64,000 nucleotides of DNA, from contig DATEGZ010000257.1 in assembly GCA_035279905.1 (NCBI GenBank), forward strand, positions 32,056-96,055, given 5' to 3'. The DNA comes from DATEGZ01 sp035279905 (GTDB taxonomy: Bacteria > Acidobacteriota > Vicinamibacteria > Vicinamibacterales > SCN-69-37). Shown piece after piece: positions 8,670 through 16,850 of this stretch. Position 1 is the stretch's first letter; every line of letters begins with the position of its first letter. The translations under genes and the position numbers were made by a program. The notes below the pieces were generated by a model that saw nothing but the letters and a program-made list of their open reading frames with translations, had not been told where the DNA came from and did not search any database.

Positions 8670-9324
8670 GGCTCCTCAACACCGAGTGCTCGAGCCACTG
8701 GCACCACTCGCCGAGGCCCGCCCCGCTGGTACACGACGTCTCGAAGACTTTCAGCTTCGGGTTGATCTGCCACGCGTGGCGGCGAATGGCGCGGATATCG
8801 GCGCCGACAAACGGCAGGAGATCCGTCTTGTTGATGACGAGCACCGAGGCGTTGCGGAACATCGCGGGATACTTCAGCGGCTTGTCGTCGCCTTCGGTCG
8901 TGCTGAGCACGACGACCTTCATCGCTTCGCCCAGGTCGTAGTTCGCCGGACACACGAGGTTGCCGACGTTCTCGATGAGGAGGAGATCGAGCGCGTCCAG
9001 GTCGAACTGGTCGAGCGCCTGCAGCACGAGATTCGCTTCGAGATGGCAGCCGCCGTTGGTCACGATCTGGACGACGGGCACGCCATACGCCGCGACGCGG
9101 CGTGCATCGAGATCGGTCTGCACGTCGCCCTCGATCACGCCGACGTGGAGGGACCCCTTCAACCGCTCGAGCGTCCGCTCGAGCAGCGTCGTCTTGCCGG
9201 CGCCGGGCGAGCTGACGATGTTCAACACGCATACGCCGTGCCTGGCAAAGCGCGTGCGGTTGACCGCCGCGATCGCGTCGTTCTTCTCGAGCACCTTGCG
9301 CTCGACCGTCACAATTTCGCTCAC
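8662..9324 (-). CDS. hypB: Hydrogenase nickel incorporation GTPase HypB
   Basis: The 220-residue HypB GTPase, with HypA, inserts nickel into the large subunit. Visible motifs are the P-loop SSPGAGKTT (residues 38-46), EGDVQTDLDARR, the metal-binding GGCHLEAN (Cys93-His94), ENVGNLVCPA and the guanine-binding NKTDLLPF. The N-terminus lacks both the CxxCGC high-affinity Ni motif and a His-rich nickel-storage stretch, so it is the minimal form. Its start overlaps the hypA stop by 4 bp. Since the partner HypA lacks its zinc loop, the docking surface or Ni hand-over may differ; that is inference. Confidence 0.97.
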   Translation of the reverse strand: MSEIVTVERKVLEKNDAIAAVNRTRFARHGVCVLNIVSSPGAGKTTLLERTLERLKGSLHVGVIEGDVQTDLDARRVAAYGVPVVQIVTNGGCHLEANLVLQALDQFDLDALDLLLIENVGNLVCPANYDLGEAMKVVVLSTTEGDDKPLKYPAMFRNASVLVINKTDLLPFVGADIRAIRRHAWQINPKLKVFETSCTSGAGLGEWCQWLEHSVLRSHA

Positions 9325-9575
9325 GGCGTTTCCTCCTCGAGCTCGATGTCCGCGACCTGCAGCTCCTGCCCCGCTACGCGATCGATCGCGAGCGACGCGC
9401 GGTCATACGGCGTCTCCGACGTCACCGCGCTGAAGCACCACGCCAGCGAGTCGGGCTCGACACCCGCGAGCTCGCCGACGCGAACGCGCACCGACCGGAC
9501 CAGCGGCGCCCGATCGACCGGCACGTACTGTCGGACGATGTCGAAGATGCTGTTCGCGAGGCTCAGCTCATGCAC
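9321..9575 (-). CDS. hypA: HypA-like nickel chaperone lacking the zinc-binding loop
   Basis: This is an 84-residue HypA read from a GTG start. It keeps the N-terminal Ni-binding motif (M)HELSLANSI and the core strands VRVRVGELAGVEPDSLAWCF and SETPYDRASLAIDRV. It then passes directly into GQELQVADIELEEETP. Normal HypA/HybF proteins are about 113 residues and carry a zinc loop with two CxxC pairs between these last two segments. Here about 30 residues and all four zinc Cys are absent, without frameshift. The context (last position before hypB, 4-bp overlap) is exactly that of hypA. The gene looks intact and selected; function without structural zinc is an open question. Confidence 0.9.
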   Translation of the reverse strand: MHELSLANSIFDIVRQYVPVDRAPLVRSVRVRVGELAGVEPDSLAWCFSAVTSETPYDRASLAIDRVAGQELQVADIELEEETP

Positions 9576-9584
9576 GTCGTGCTC

Positions 9585-9983
9585 TCACTTCCGCCCGGCG
9601 AGCGACAGCACGTAGGCCGTCAGGTCCCACGCGTCCTGCTCGCTCAAGCTCTTCCAGCTCGGCATCGCGGTGCCGCGCCGCCCTTCCCGAATCGCGAAGA
9701 ACACGTGGCGCGGTGTCGCGGCCGCGTGCCACCCGGCGTCCCTGAAATCACGCGGCGGTGGCTGGAGTCCCTCGCGCTGGAGGCCGTAGCCGTCACCCCG
9801 CACCCCGTGGCAGAGCGTGCAGTACTTCTGGAACAGCAGCGCTCCGCGCTCGGCCGCCTCCGGCGACGCCAGTGTCGTTGGCACCGCGATCGCGCGGTAC
9901 TCGCGCGGGAGATCGCCGTCGGCGCTATGACATGCCGACAAGACGAGCGACATCCAGCCCGCGATCAGGAGCGGCCGCTTCAT
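9585..9983 (-). CDS. Monohaem c-type cytochrome, predicted lipoprotein, in hydrogenase operon
   Basis: The 132-residue cytochrome c has a lipobox-like signal (LVLSACHS, Cys about residue 18) and one haem site KYCTLCHGVRGDGYG. A downstream MPSW Met is a plausible axial ligand (GTAMPSWKSLSEQDAWDL). It should sit on the outer face of the cytoplasmic membrane or in the periplasm. It lies between the maturation protease and hypA, 9 bp from hypA. Its first 59 bp overlap the protease gene in another frame. Position suggests that it takes electrons from the hydrogenase/cytochrome b or links them to an oxidase; this is inference, since most hydrogenase operons encode no such protein. Confidence 0.85.
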   Translation of the reverse strand: MKRPLLIAGWMSLVLSACHSADGDLPREYRAIAVPTTLASPEAAERGALLFQKYCTLCHGVRGDGYGLQREGLQPPPRDFRDAGWHAAATPRHVFFAIREGRRGTAMPSWKSLSEQDAWDLTAYVLSLAGRK

Positions 9984-10476
9984 GCCCCACCTTCGGACGA
10001 CACCGGAACCCGATCGCCGCAGCCTCGTCCACGACACGGTCCACCAGATCGTCGAGGGCGGCCGCGACGCGCGGCGACAGGCCGACGCCGAGCTCGATCG
10101 ATTCGGGCACGAGGCCGAGGAGCACGACCCGGGTGGGATAGCGATCGCGCCAACGCGCGCCGTCGAGCAGGTCCGACACGCCGACCTGATGCGGAGACAG
10201 GCGCGTCGCCACTGCCGGCGCCACGTCGTCGCCGTCGAGCCGCACGAATGTCCCCGCAGGTCCATCGCCGCGAATCGCGTCAACGAGGATCACGGCCTCC
10301 GCCTCCTCCACATACGGAAGCAAGGCGAGACCGAGCGTTCCGCCGTCCAGGACGTGCACGTCCGGCGGAACGATGAAGTGGTCGCGCAAGCGAACGACCG
10401 CCGCCGCTCCCAGGCCGTCGTCGCCGAGCAGGACGTTGCCCAGGCCCAGCACAAGGAGTGGCACGCGGTTACTCAT
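9925..10476 (-). CDS. Hydrogenase maturation protease (HyaD/HycI family)
   Basis: The 183-residue endopeptidase should remove the C-terminal tail of the large subunit after Ni insertion. Features are LGLGNVLLGDDGLGAAAV (the first Ni ligand position is Asp, as in HycI-type enzymes), VILVDAIRG (second Asp) and LSPHQVGVSDLL (His). It lies in the hydrogenase operon directly after the cytochrome b gene, overlapping it by 8 bp, and overlaps the cytochrome c gene by 59 bp. The C-terminal 20 or so residues, in the overlap, are not conserved-looking. Its substrate is presumably the 15-residue tail of the adjacent large subunit. Confidence 0.92.
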   Translation of the reverse strand: MSNRVPLLVLGLGNVLLGDDGLGAAAVVRLRDHFIVPPDVHVLDGGTLGLALLPYVEEAEAVILVDAIRGDGPAGTFVRLDGDDVAPAVATRLSPHQVGVSDLLDGARWRDRYPTRVVLLGLVPESIELGVGLSPRVAAALDDLVDRVVDEAAAIGFRCRPKVGHEAAAPDRGLDVARLVGMS

Positions 10477-11197
10477 CGACCTGACCTTCGCGGTTGATGA
10501 AGCGGTAGCCGGAGTACTCGAGATCTTCGGGCGGGACGAACTTGTAGCCGGAGAAGATCGATTCCATCGTCCCGTTCGCTTCGATGATCGACATCAACAC
10601 GCCGCTGTAGACGTGATGGGCGGCGAAGCCCAGCAGCAGCCACATCACGACGTGATGAATCCAGCGCACCATCTGGAATCCGCCAAGCATCCCCGCGAAC
10701 GACGCGAACCACCGGAACGGCGAGCCGACGTCGGCGTAGGGCGCGTGGAGCGCCAAGCCGGTGAGAATCGCGAGGAAATACAACCCGAACACCAGGACGT
10801 AGGTCAGGCCGGCCACCGGGTTGTGGCCGACGAAGCCCGGCGGCTTGCGCAACGCAAACAGGTAGAACTTCAGCGTCGGCCAGAGCCCGCGGAAGCGCGA
10901 CGCGTGGACGGGCAGGAACTTGTCCCACCGCGCGTACTTGTTGCCCGTGAACATCCAGATGATGCGCACGGCGACGGCGCCGATGAAGACGAAGGCCGTG
11001 TAGAGATGGATGGTGCGAATCCAGCCCATGACGAACGACGTGCGCGCCTCTCCCGAAACCGTCATGAACGGATGCCCGATGTACAGGCCCGTCACCGACA
11101 GGACGACGATCGCGCCTGCGATGAGCCAGTGCGTGACGCGGACGGGAATCTGCCACACGTAGGTGCAGACCACCCGTTCCGGCAGTGCGGTCGTCAT
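10469..11197 (-). CDS. Hydrogenase cytochrome b subunit (HyaC-like)
   Basis: This is a 242-residue membrane dihaem cytochrome b that anchors the hydrogenase and passes electrons to quinone. The four expected helices carry the His pattern: VTHWLIAGAIVVL, TIHLYTAFVFIGAV, AGLTYVLVFGLYFLAILTGL and VRWIHHVVMWLLLGFAAHHV. The ATG at 11197 overlaps the large-subunit stop by 4 bp (ATGA), which fixes the start and implies coupled translation. Length is near the 230-240 residues usual for the family. Its presence argues for a membrane-bound group 1 respiratory uptake enzyme rather than a soluble one. Confidence 0.95.
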   Translation of the reverse strand: MTTALPERVVCTYVWQIPVRVTHWLIAGAIVVLSVTGLYIGHPFMTVSGEARTSFVMGWIRTIHLYTAFVFIGAVAVRIIWMFTGNKYARWDKFLPVHASRFRGLWPTLKFYLFALRKPPGFVGHNPVAGLTYVLVFGLYFLAILTGLALHAPYADVGSPFRWFASFAGMLGGFQMVRWIHHVVMWLLLGFAAHHVYSGVLMSIIEANGTMESIFSGYKFVPPEDLEYSGYRFINREGQVDE

Positions 11198-12900
11198 ACC
11201 ACCCTCACGGCAGCCAGCTCGCGGCGCTTCGGATCGACGACGTGCACGCCGCAAGCCATGCAGGGATCGAACGAATGGATCGTGCGCAGGATTTCGATCG
11301 GCCGCTTCGGATCGGCGACCGGCGTGTTGACGAGCGCTTCTTCGTACGGCCCGCGGTGGCCTTGCGCGTCGCGCGGACCGGCATTCCACGTGCTCGGCAC
11401 GACGCACTGGTAGTTGCTGATGATCCCGTTCTTGATGCGGACCCAATGGCCGAGCGCCCCGCGCGGCGCCTCATGGAAACCCGCGCCCGTGGCCTCGGCG
11501 GGCCAGCTCGACGGATCCCACTTCGAGTTGTCGTGAATGCGGAGCTCGCCGCTCGCCATGTTGGCCGCGAGCGCGTCGACCCAGTCCTCGATCTTCTCGG
11601 CCAGCACCTGCGTTTCGATCCCGCGCGCCGCCACCCGGCCCAGCGTGGAGAACAACGCCTCGGGCCCAACGCCGAGCTTCTTCAGCACGGCGTCGACGAG
11701 GTCCTTCACTCGCGAATGGCCCGAGGCATACGACACGAGCATGCGCGACAGCGGGCCCACCTCCATCGGCTGGTCGTCGTACCGCGGCGACTTGAGCCAC
11801 GAGTACTTCTTCTCGACTTCGAGGTGTTCGTACGGCGGCTTGGGCCCGGTGTAATGGGGCGCGGTTTCGCCCTCGAGCGGATGGAGCGCCGCGCCATCGC
11901 CTTTCTGATAGTCGTACCAGGAGTGCGACACGTATTCGGTGACCTTCGCAGGATCGAAGGGCTCGACCTTCGCGAGATTGCGCTGACGAATCACGCCGGC
12001 CGGCAGAAAGAGCCTGGGCTTGGCGGAGTCGTCGTCCGGATACTCGCCGTAGACGAGATAGTTGCCGACGCCCTGACCGTGACTCGCCCAGTCCTTGTAA
12101 AAGCTCGCGACGGCCAGCAAATCCGGCACGTACACGCGCGTCACGAAGTCGCGCGCCTTCGCGATGAGCTCCTTGCAGGCGGCGATCGTGCCCGCATTCA
12201 GCGCGGCCTGACTGTTCGGATCGACCGGCGTGGCCATGCCGCCCACGAGGAAGCTCTGCAGGTGCGGGTTCTTGCCGCCGAGCACGGCGTGCATCTTGAT
12301 GAACTCGCGCTGCCAGTCGAGCGCCTCGAGGTAGTGCGCGACGGCCATCAGGTTCGCTTCAGGCGGCAGCTTGTAGGCGGGGTGTCCCCAGTACGCGTTT
12401 GCGAAGGGGCCAAGCTGTCCGCGATCCACGAAACCTTTGACACGATCGCGCACACCCCCGAAGTACGTGGCGCTCGACAGCGGCCAGTCCGAGATCGACT
12501 GCGCCAGGGCAGACGTCTTCGCTGGATCCGCTGAGAGCGCCGACACGATGTCCACCCAGTCGAGCGCGTGCAGGTGGTAGAAGTGGACGACATGATCCTG
12601 GACGCACTGCGAGGCGATGATCAGATTGCGCAGCAGCCGGGCGTTGGGCGGCGGGGCCGCGCCAATCGCGTTTTCCACGGCGCGAATCGACGTGATCGCG
12701 TGCACCGTCGTGCACACGCCGCAGATTCGTTGCGCGAACGCCCACGCGTCCCGTGGATCGCGGCCCTTGAGAATCAGCTCGATCCCCCGGAACATCGTCG
12801 ACGAGGACCACGCGTCCTTGACGAGGCCGCCGTCGACTTCGGCCTCGATCCGGAGATGGCCTTCGATCCGCGTGACCGGATCGACCACGATGCGGCTCAT
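11194..12900 (-). CDS. [NiFe] uptake hydrogenase large subunit
   Basis: The 568-residue catalytic subunit binds the Ni-Fe site through two CxxC pairs. The N-terminal pair is in AFAQRICGVCTTVHAI (Cys60, Cys63), and the C-terminal pair is in DPCMACGVH (Cys547, Cys550). The family start DPVTRIEGHLRIE is present. After His553 there is a 15-residue tail (VVDPKRRELAAVRVV) that the neighbouring protease should cleave. It follows the small subunit with a 4-bp overlap. Gene order S-L-cytochrome b places it in group 1 membrane-bound uptake enzymes. The exact subgroup (for example 1f or 1l) needs a phylogeny. Confidence 0.97.
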   Translation of the reverse strand: MSRIVVDPVTRIEGHLRIEAEVDGGLVKDAWSSSTMFRGIELILKGRDPRDAWAFAQRICGVCTTVHAITSIRAVENAIGAAPPPNARLLRNLIIASQCVQDHVVHFYHLHALDWVDIVSALSADPAKTSALAQSISDWPLSSATYFGGVRDRVKGFVDRGQLGPFANAYWGHPAYKLPPEANLMAVAHYLEALDWQREFIKMHAVLGGKNPHLQSFLVGGMATPVDPNSQAALNAGTIAACKELIAKARDFVTRVYVPDLLAVASFYKDWASHGQGVGNYLVYGEYPDDDSAKPRLFLPAGVIRQRNLAKVEPFDPAKVTEYVSHSWYDYQKGDGAALHPLEGETAPHYTGPKPPYEHLEVEKKYSWLKSPRYDDQPMEVGPLSRMLVSYASGHSRVKDLVDAVLKKLGVGPEALFSTLGRVAARGIETQVLAEKIEDWVDALAANMASGELRIHDNSKWDPSSWPAEATGAGFHEAPRGALGHWVRIKNGIISNYQCVVPSTWNAGPRDAQGHRGPYEEALVNTPVADPKRPIEILRTIHSFDPCMACGVHVVDPKRRELAAVRVV

Positions 12901-14009
12901 GACGCCTCCCCTTTTTGATCCGTCCTGGGCGCGTCACCCTTGCGGCCCGCGTGTTTGATGATCTGAATCAGGCCGTGGCCGGCGAACGTCGCCGCGACGC
13001 CGACGACGGCCGCCGCGCCGATCGTGTCCACGCTGGACTGGATGCCGAACCCTGGGATGCCGGTGAGGTGCTGATAGAACGGCGTCATGCGATCCCAGAA
13101 GGCCGGCTCCGCACAGCCGATGCACGGATGGCCGCAGCCGATCGGCCAGTTCGTGCCGCCGTTCCAGCGCACGTTCGGACAGTTCTGGAAGCTGACCGGG
13201 CCCTTGCAGCCCATCTTGTAGAGGCAATAGCCGGCGCGATGACCCGCATCGCCCCAGGCTTCGACGTACTGCCCGGCGTCGAAGTGCGCGCGCCGCTCGC
13301 AGTTGTCGTGAATGGCCTTGCCATACGCAAAGAGCGGCCGCCGGTACTGATCGAGCGCCGGCCACTTCTTGAACGTCAAGTAGTGCACGATGAGCGCGGT
13401 CAGGTTCTCGACGTTCGCGGGACACGCCGGCAGGTTGATGAGGGTCTTGAGGCCCGGGACGGCGTCTGCGACGGCCAGCGCCCCGGTAGGGTTGGGCGCC
13501 GCAGCCGGGAGGCCGCCAAAGGCGGCGCACGTGCCGATTGCAATCGTCGCAGCCGCGCCGCCACAGACCTCGCGTGCGATGTCGAGAGCTGAGCGCCCGC
13601 CAATTGTGCAATAGGCGCCGTCGGCGCCAGTCGGGATCGAGCCCTCCACCACCGCGATGTACTGTCCGGCGCGTTCTTTCACCGCCCGGGCGAGATTCTC
13701 TTCAGCCTGCGACCCGGCCGCCGCCATGATCGTCTCGTGGTAGTCGACCGAGAGCACGTCGAGCACGACCTCGGCAGCGGTCGGACGCGAGGCACGCAAG
13801 AACGACTCGGTGTTCCCGGCGCAATCCTGGAATTCCAGCCACACGAGCACCGGCTTCTCGGCTTTGGCCACTGCACGCGCGATCTGCGCCGCCACGGCAT
13901 CCGGGAGCGAGAGCGCCGCGGCCATCGTCGTGCAGAACGCCATGAACTCGCGGCGAGACACGCCGTGCCGTGCGAGCTCCGTCTTGACCCAAGAACGTTG
14001 CCCGCTCAT
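12897..14009 (-). CDS. [NiFe] uptake hydrogenase small subunit, Tat-exported, atypical proximal-cluster ligand
   Basis: The 370-residue FeS subunit begins at an ATG just before a twin-arginine signal (SRREFM, residues 18-23), so the complex faces outward. The C-terminal helix (GAAAVVGVAATFAGHGLIQI) anchors it in the membrane. Cluster motifs seen are GTCAAFGG, LPACPANVENL, IHDNC, GYCLYKMGCKGP and GCGHPCIGC. At the proximal cluster the usual CxxC is QDCAGNTES: Cys63 is present but the second Cys is Asn66. In the actinobacterial-type (group 1h) enzyme that position is Asp. It is preceded by a sigma-54-like promoter (14095-14109) and an AGGTG-type ribosome site. Confidence 0.96.
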   Translation of the reverse strand: MSGQRSWVKTELARHGVSRREFMAFCTTMAAALSLPDAVAAQIARAVAKAEKPVLVWLEFQDCAGNTESFLRASRPTAAEVVLDVLSVDYHETIMAAAGSQAEENLARAVKERAGQYIAVVEGSIPTGADGAYCTIGGRSALDIAREVCGGAAATIAIGTCAAFGGLPAAAPNPTGALAVADAVPGLKTLINLPACPANVENLTALIVHYLTFKKWPALDQYRRPLFAYGKAIHDNCERRAHFDAGQYVEAWGDAGHRAGYCLYKMGCKGPVSFQNCPNVRWNGGTNWPIGCGHPCIGCAEPAFWDRMTPFYQHLTGIPGFGIQSSVDTIGAAAVVGVAATFAGHGLIQIIKHAGRKGDAPRTDQKGEAS

Positions 14010-14094
14010 CCTGCACCTCCCACGACCGCTACCGCGAGTGTTGGAAGCCGAGGCGAAGGCTTGCGCCTGAAACCCCGAGCCGATCCGCGCTAAC

Positions 14095-14109
14095 GCATAT
14101 GGCGTGCCA
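14095..14109 (-). promoter_or_regulatory. Candidate sigma-54 (-24/-12) promoter of the hydrogenase operon
   Basis: On the minus strand, TGGCACG (14109-14103) is followed after 4 nt by ATGC (14098-14095). The GG and GC doublets are 12 nt apart, exactly the sigma-54 spacing, and only one core base differs from TGGCACG-N4-TTGC. A transcript would start near 14083, giving a leader of about 75 nt before the small-subunit ATG. It is the only such match I noticed in the 194-bp gap after the nickel permease gene. Sigma-54 control is known for several proteobacterial uptake hydrogenases; here it is a prediction. Confidence 0.6.
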
Positions 14110-14203
14110 GACCGGCACGGCCGCGGCGACTCCGCGATGAAGTGAAATCGATGAAATCCAGAGATGAGGACTGCGAGTTTTCCCGCAGTGACCGGCGGAG
14201 TTT

Positions 14204-15226
14204 TCAGTGCTCGCCGAAGCGGCGAATCTTCCAGACGCCTGCCGAGACGACCCAGGACGCCACGAAGAGCGCGAAGACCGTGTAGCCGGTGGCCACCGAG
14301 TTCCAGTGCCGTACGGCTTCCCAGAACCGTCCCTGAAGACCGGGAAGGCGGCCCGCGGCGATCGACAGGAGCTCGATCGTACCGACGGAGAGCGCGACGA
14401 CCACCGATAGACCAGTCACGGTCAGGTTGTAGAAGATCTTGCGCATCGGATTGGCGAATGCCCAGCCGTAGGCTCCGCACATGACGATGCCGTCCGCGGT
14501 GTCGAGGAGCGTCATCCCGGCCGCGAACACGATCGGCAGGGTGAGGACGGCGGCGAGCGGCAGCGACTGGGACGCCGCCAGGCCTGCCACGGTCAGAAGC
14601 GCGATCTCGGTGGCCGTGTCGAAGCCCAGCCCGAACAGAAACCCGACCAGGTACATCTGGCTCGGGTGCTTGACGAGCCTGAACAAGCCGCCGAACCAGC
14701 GCGAGATCAGCCCTCCCTGGAGCAGGACGGCCTCGGCGGCTTCGGCGTCGTACTCTCCGCGGCGCATCCGGCGGAACACGCGGTAGACATCGACCATGAC
14801 GAGGAGATTGAGGCCGCCAATGAGATAGAGGAACAGGCCGGAGATCGTGGTACCGACGAGCGATCCGATTTCATGCAGGCGCGGCAGCTCGCGGGCGATC
14901 GTTTGCGTGGTGAGCGCCAGGGTGAGCGTCATCAGCAGCACAACGCTCGAGTGGCCCAGCGAGAAGTACAGGCCCACGCCGAGCGGACGCCGGTTTTCGT
15001 TCATCAGCCGCCGCGCGGTGTTGTCGATCGCCGCGATGTGGTCGGCATCGAACGCGTGCCGCAGTCCAAACGCATAGGCCAGGCCCGCCAGTCCGAGCAG
15101 CGTCGGGTGCGCCGCGCCGCCAAACCACCACACGCCGCCCCAGCCAACGACATGCAACACCACGATCGTGAGCACGAGCGGCAGGATTTCGCGCGCGAGA
15201 GTCCGAGCCGGACGGCCAGCGGTCAT
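14204..15226 (-). CDS. High-affinity nickel permease (NiCoT/HoxN-NixA family)
   Basis: This 340-residue, roughly 8-TM permease carries the NiCoT signature HX4DH in YAFGLRHAFDADHIAAIDN, plus YFSLGHSSVVLL and FLFGLGFDTATEIALL. Such proteins import Ni(II) (sometimes Co(II)) for hydrogenase or urease. I chose the ATG at 15226 because GGGGAAG directly precedes it; an upstream in-frame Met at 15268 lacks this and would abut the synthetase gene. It sits immediately upstream of the hydrogenase genes on the same strand, supporting a role in supplying nickel to HypA/HypB. Confidence 0.94.
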   Translation of the reverse strand: MTAGRPARTLAREILPLVLTIVVLHVVGWGGVWWFGGAAHPTLLGLAGLAYAFGLRHAFDADHIAAIDNTARRLMNENRRPLGVGLYFSLGHSSVVLLMTLTLALTTQTIARELPRLHEIGSLVGTTISGLFLYLIGGLNLLVMVDVYRVFRRMRRGEYDAEAAEAVLLQGGLISRWFGGLFRLVKHPSQMYLVGFLFGLGFDTATEIALLTVAGLAASQSLPLAAVLTLPIVFAAGMTLLDTADGIVMCGAYGWAFANPMRKIFYNLTVTGLSVVVALSVGTIELLSIAAGRLPGLQGRFWEAVRHWNSVATGYTVFALFVASWVVSAGVWKIRRFGEH

Positions 15227-15271
15227 CTTCCCCGCTATCCTTTCACATTTCGTGCCGCGCGCGAGCACACG

Positions 15272-16843
15272 TCACAGCGCGCGTTTGAGCACCTTGCCCG
15301 TCGGGCCGACCGGTAAAGTCTCGCGGAACTCGATCGTCCGCGGATACTTGAACGCCGCCATCTGCCCGCGGCTCCACTCGATGAGCTCGTCGGCCGACAA
15401 CGTCGCGCCCGGCCGCAGGACGACGAACGCCTTCACCTCTTCACCAAGGCGATCGTCGGGCACGCCGACCACGGCCGCGAGCGACACGGCCGGATGCGTC
15501 ATGAGCACGTCCTCGATTTCGCGCGGAAAGACGTTGGTCCCGCCGCGCAGGATCAGCTCCTTCTTGCGATCGACGATCGACAGGTACCCGTCCGCGTCGA
15601 GGACGCCGATGTCGCCGGTGTGGAACCAGCCATTTCGCAGCGTTTCCGCGGTCTCGGCCGGGCGCTTGTAGTAGCCCTTCATCACGTTGTGCCCGCGAAT
15701 GACCACTTCCCCGCGCTCGCCTATGGGCAGCGCCCGATCGTCGTCGCCGACGATCGCCACCTCACATGCGAAGACCGGCAGTCCGACGGTGCCCGGTTTG
15801 CACGGCCGATGCAGCTGGTTGAAGCACGCGACCGGCGACGTCTCAGAGAGCCCGTAGCCCTCGAGCACGCGCACGCCGAACGTCCGCTCGAAATCCTGCA
15901 GCACCGCGGGCGGCATCGCGGCGCCGCCCGAGACGACGCAGCGCAGCGAGGCCGCGACGCGCCCGACGTCGATTCCTTCTTTTCGCACGTGCTGCAGCAG
16001 GGTCCAGTACATCGTCGGCACCCCGACCCAGCAGCTGATGCGCTCGGCGGCGAACGCCTGCAGCACGGCCGCCGGCTCGAAGCGCGGCAGCAGCACGAAC
16101 GTCCAGCCGCCGGCGATCGCGGCGTTCATCTGGCAGCTCTGTCCGGTCGAGTGGAACAGAGGCAACGTGATGAGCGTGACGTTCACGGCGTCGACGCCAG
16201 GATCGAGCGCGGGCATCAGCATGTCGCGCGATGCCATCGCGTTGAGCGTCATGTTCAGATGCGTGAGCTCGGCGCCCTTCGGCTGACCGGTCGTGCCGGA
16301 GGTGTAGAGAATCACCGCGGTGTCGTCGGGCGCGGTCGCGTGTGTGTCGAACACCGGCGGCTGGCCCGCGCCCAGCTGCCCGAGCGTGCGCGATCGCTCG
16401 ACCGGGCTCGCCGCCTTCGGATCGACGGTCATCACGATCAGCTCGCGGCACGCGGGCGCCTCGTTGCACGCCTCGCGCGCCATCGCCGCCATCGGCAGCT
16501 GCGGCGTGCCTTCGAAGACGAACAGCGCTTTCGCGTCGCTGTCTTTCAGCTGATTCGCGATCTCACGCGGCTTCAGCAGAACGTTGAACGGCACGACGAC
16601 GGCGCCGATTTTGAGGATGGCGTAGTACGCGATCGGAAAGTGCGGCGTGTTGGGACACGAGAGGCCGATGTGATCGCCGGGACCGAAGCCGAGCGCGCGC
16701 AGCCCGCCGGCGACCTGGCACGCGAGCGCGTTGACCTCGCGGTACGTGAGCGCGAACGGCCGCAGCACAACGGCCAACCGATCGGGCGTCAGTCTCGCTT
16801 GCTGGTCGAGCAAGGACGCCAGATTCAGCGTCGTCGCAGGCAC
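15272..16843 (-). CDS. AMP-forming acyl-CoA synthetase
   Basis: This is a 523-residue ANL-superfamily enzyme. Core motifs are AVILYTSGTTGQPKGAELTH (P-loop-like A3), VLEGYGLSETSPVACFN (A5), GWFHTGDIGVLDADGYLSIV and DRKKELILRGGTNVFPREIE (A7/A8 hinge). The C-terminal catalytic Lys sits in LPVGPTGKVLKRAL. This fits long- or medium-chain fatty-acid CoA ligases (FadD-like); the carboxylate substrate cannot be told. It lies 7 bp after the cytochrome b/c gene and 45 bp before the nickel permease on the same strand, so it may be transcribed through, although no functional link to hydrogen metabolism is evident. Confidence 0.92.
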   Translation of the reverse strand: MPATTLNLASLLDQQARLTPDRLAVVLRPFALTYREVNALACQVAGGLRALGFGPGDHIGLSCPNTPHFPIAYYAILKIGAVVVPFNVLLKPREIANQLKDSDAKALFVFEGTPQLPMAAMAREACNEAPACRELIVMTVDPKAASPVERSRTLGQLGAGQPPVFDTHATAPDDTAVILYTSGTTGQPKGAELTHLNMTLNAMASRDMLMPALDPGVDAVNVTLITLPLFHSTGQSCQMNAAIAGGWTFVLLPRFEPAAVLQAFAAERISCWVGVPTMYWTLLQHVRKEGIDVGRVAASLRCVVSGGAAMPPAVLQDFERTFGVRVLEGYGLSETSPVACFNQLHRPCKPGTVGLPVFACEVAIVGDDDRALPIGERGEVVIRGHNVMKGYYKRPAETAETLRNGWFHTGDIGVLDADGYLSIVDRKKELILRGGTNVFPREIEDVLMTHPAVSLAAVVGVPDDRLGEEVKAFVVLRPGATLSADELIEWSRGQMAAFKYPRTIEFRETLPVGPTGKVLKRAL

Positions 16844-16850
16844 GTCCCTC

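Noticed and set aside
9925..9983. Frameshift or mis-start of the cytochrome c gene because of its overlap with the protease gene
   Set aside because: The ATG at 9983 gives a complete lipoprotein signal, and the protease needs only its conserved part upstream of the overlap; both frames look intact.
14010..14203. Nickel riboswitch ahead of the hydrogenase operon
   Set aside because: No conserved riboswitch core was recognised; the sigma-54 element is the better-supported signal.
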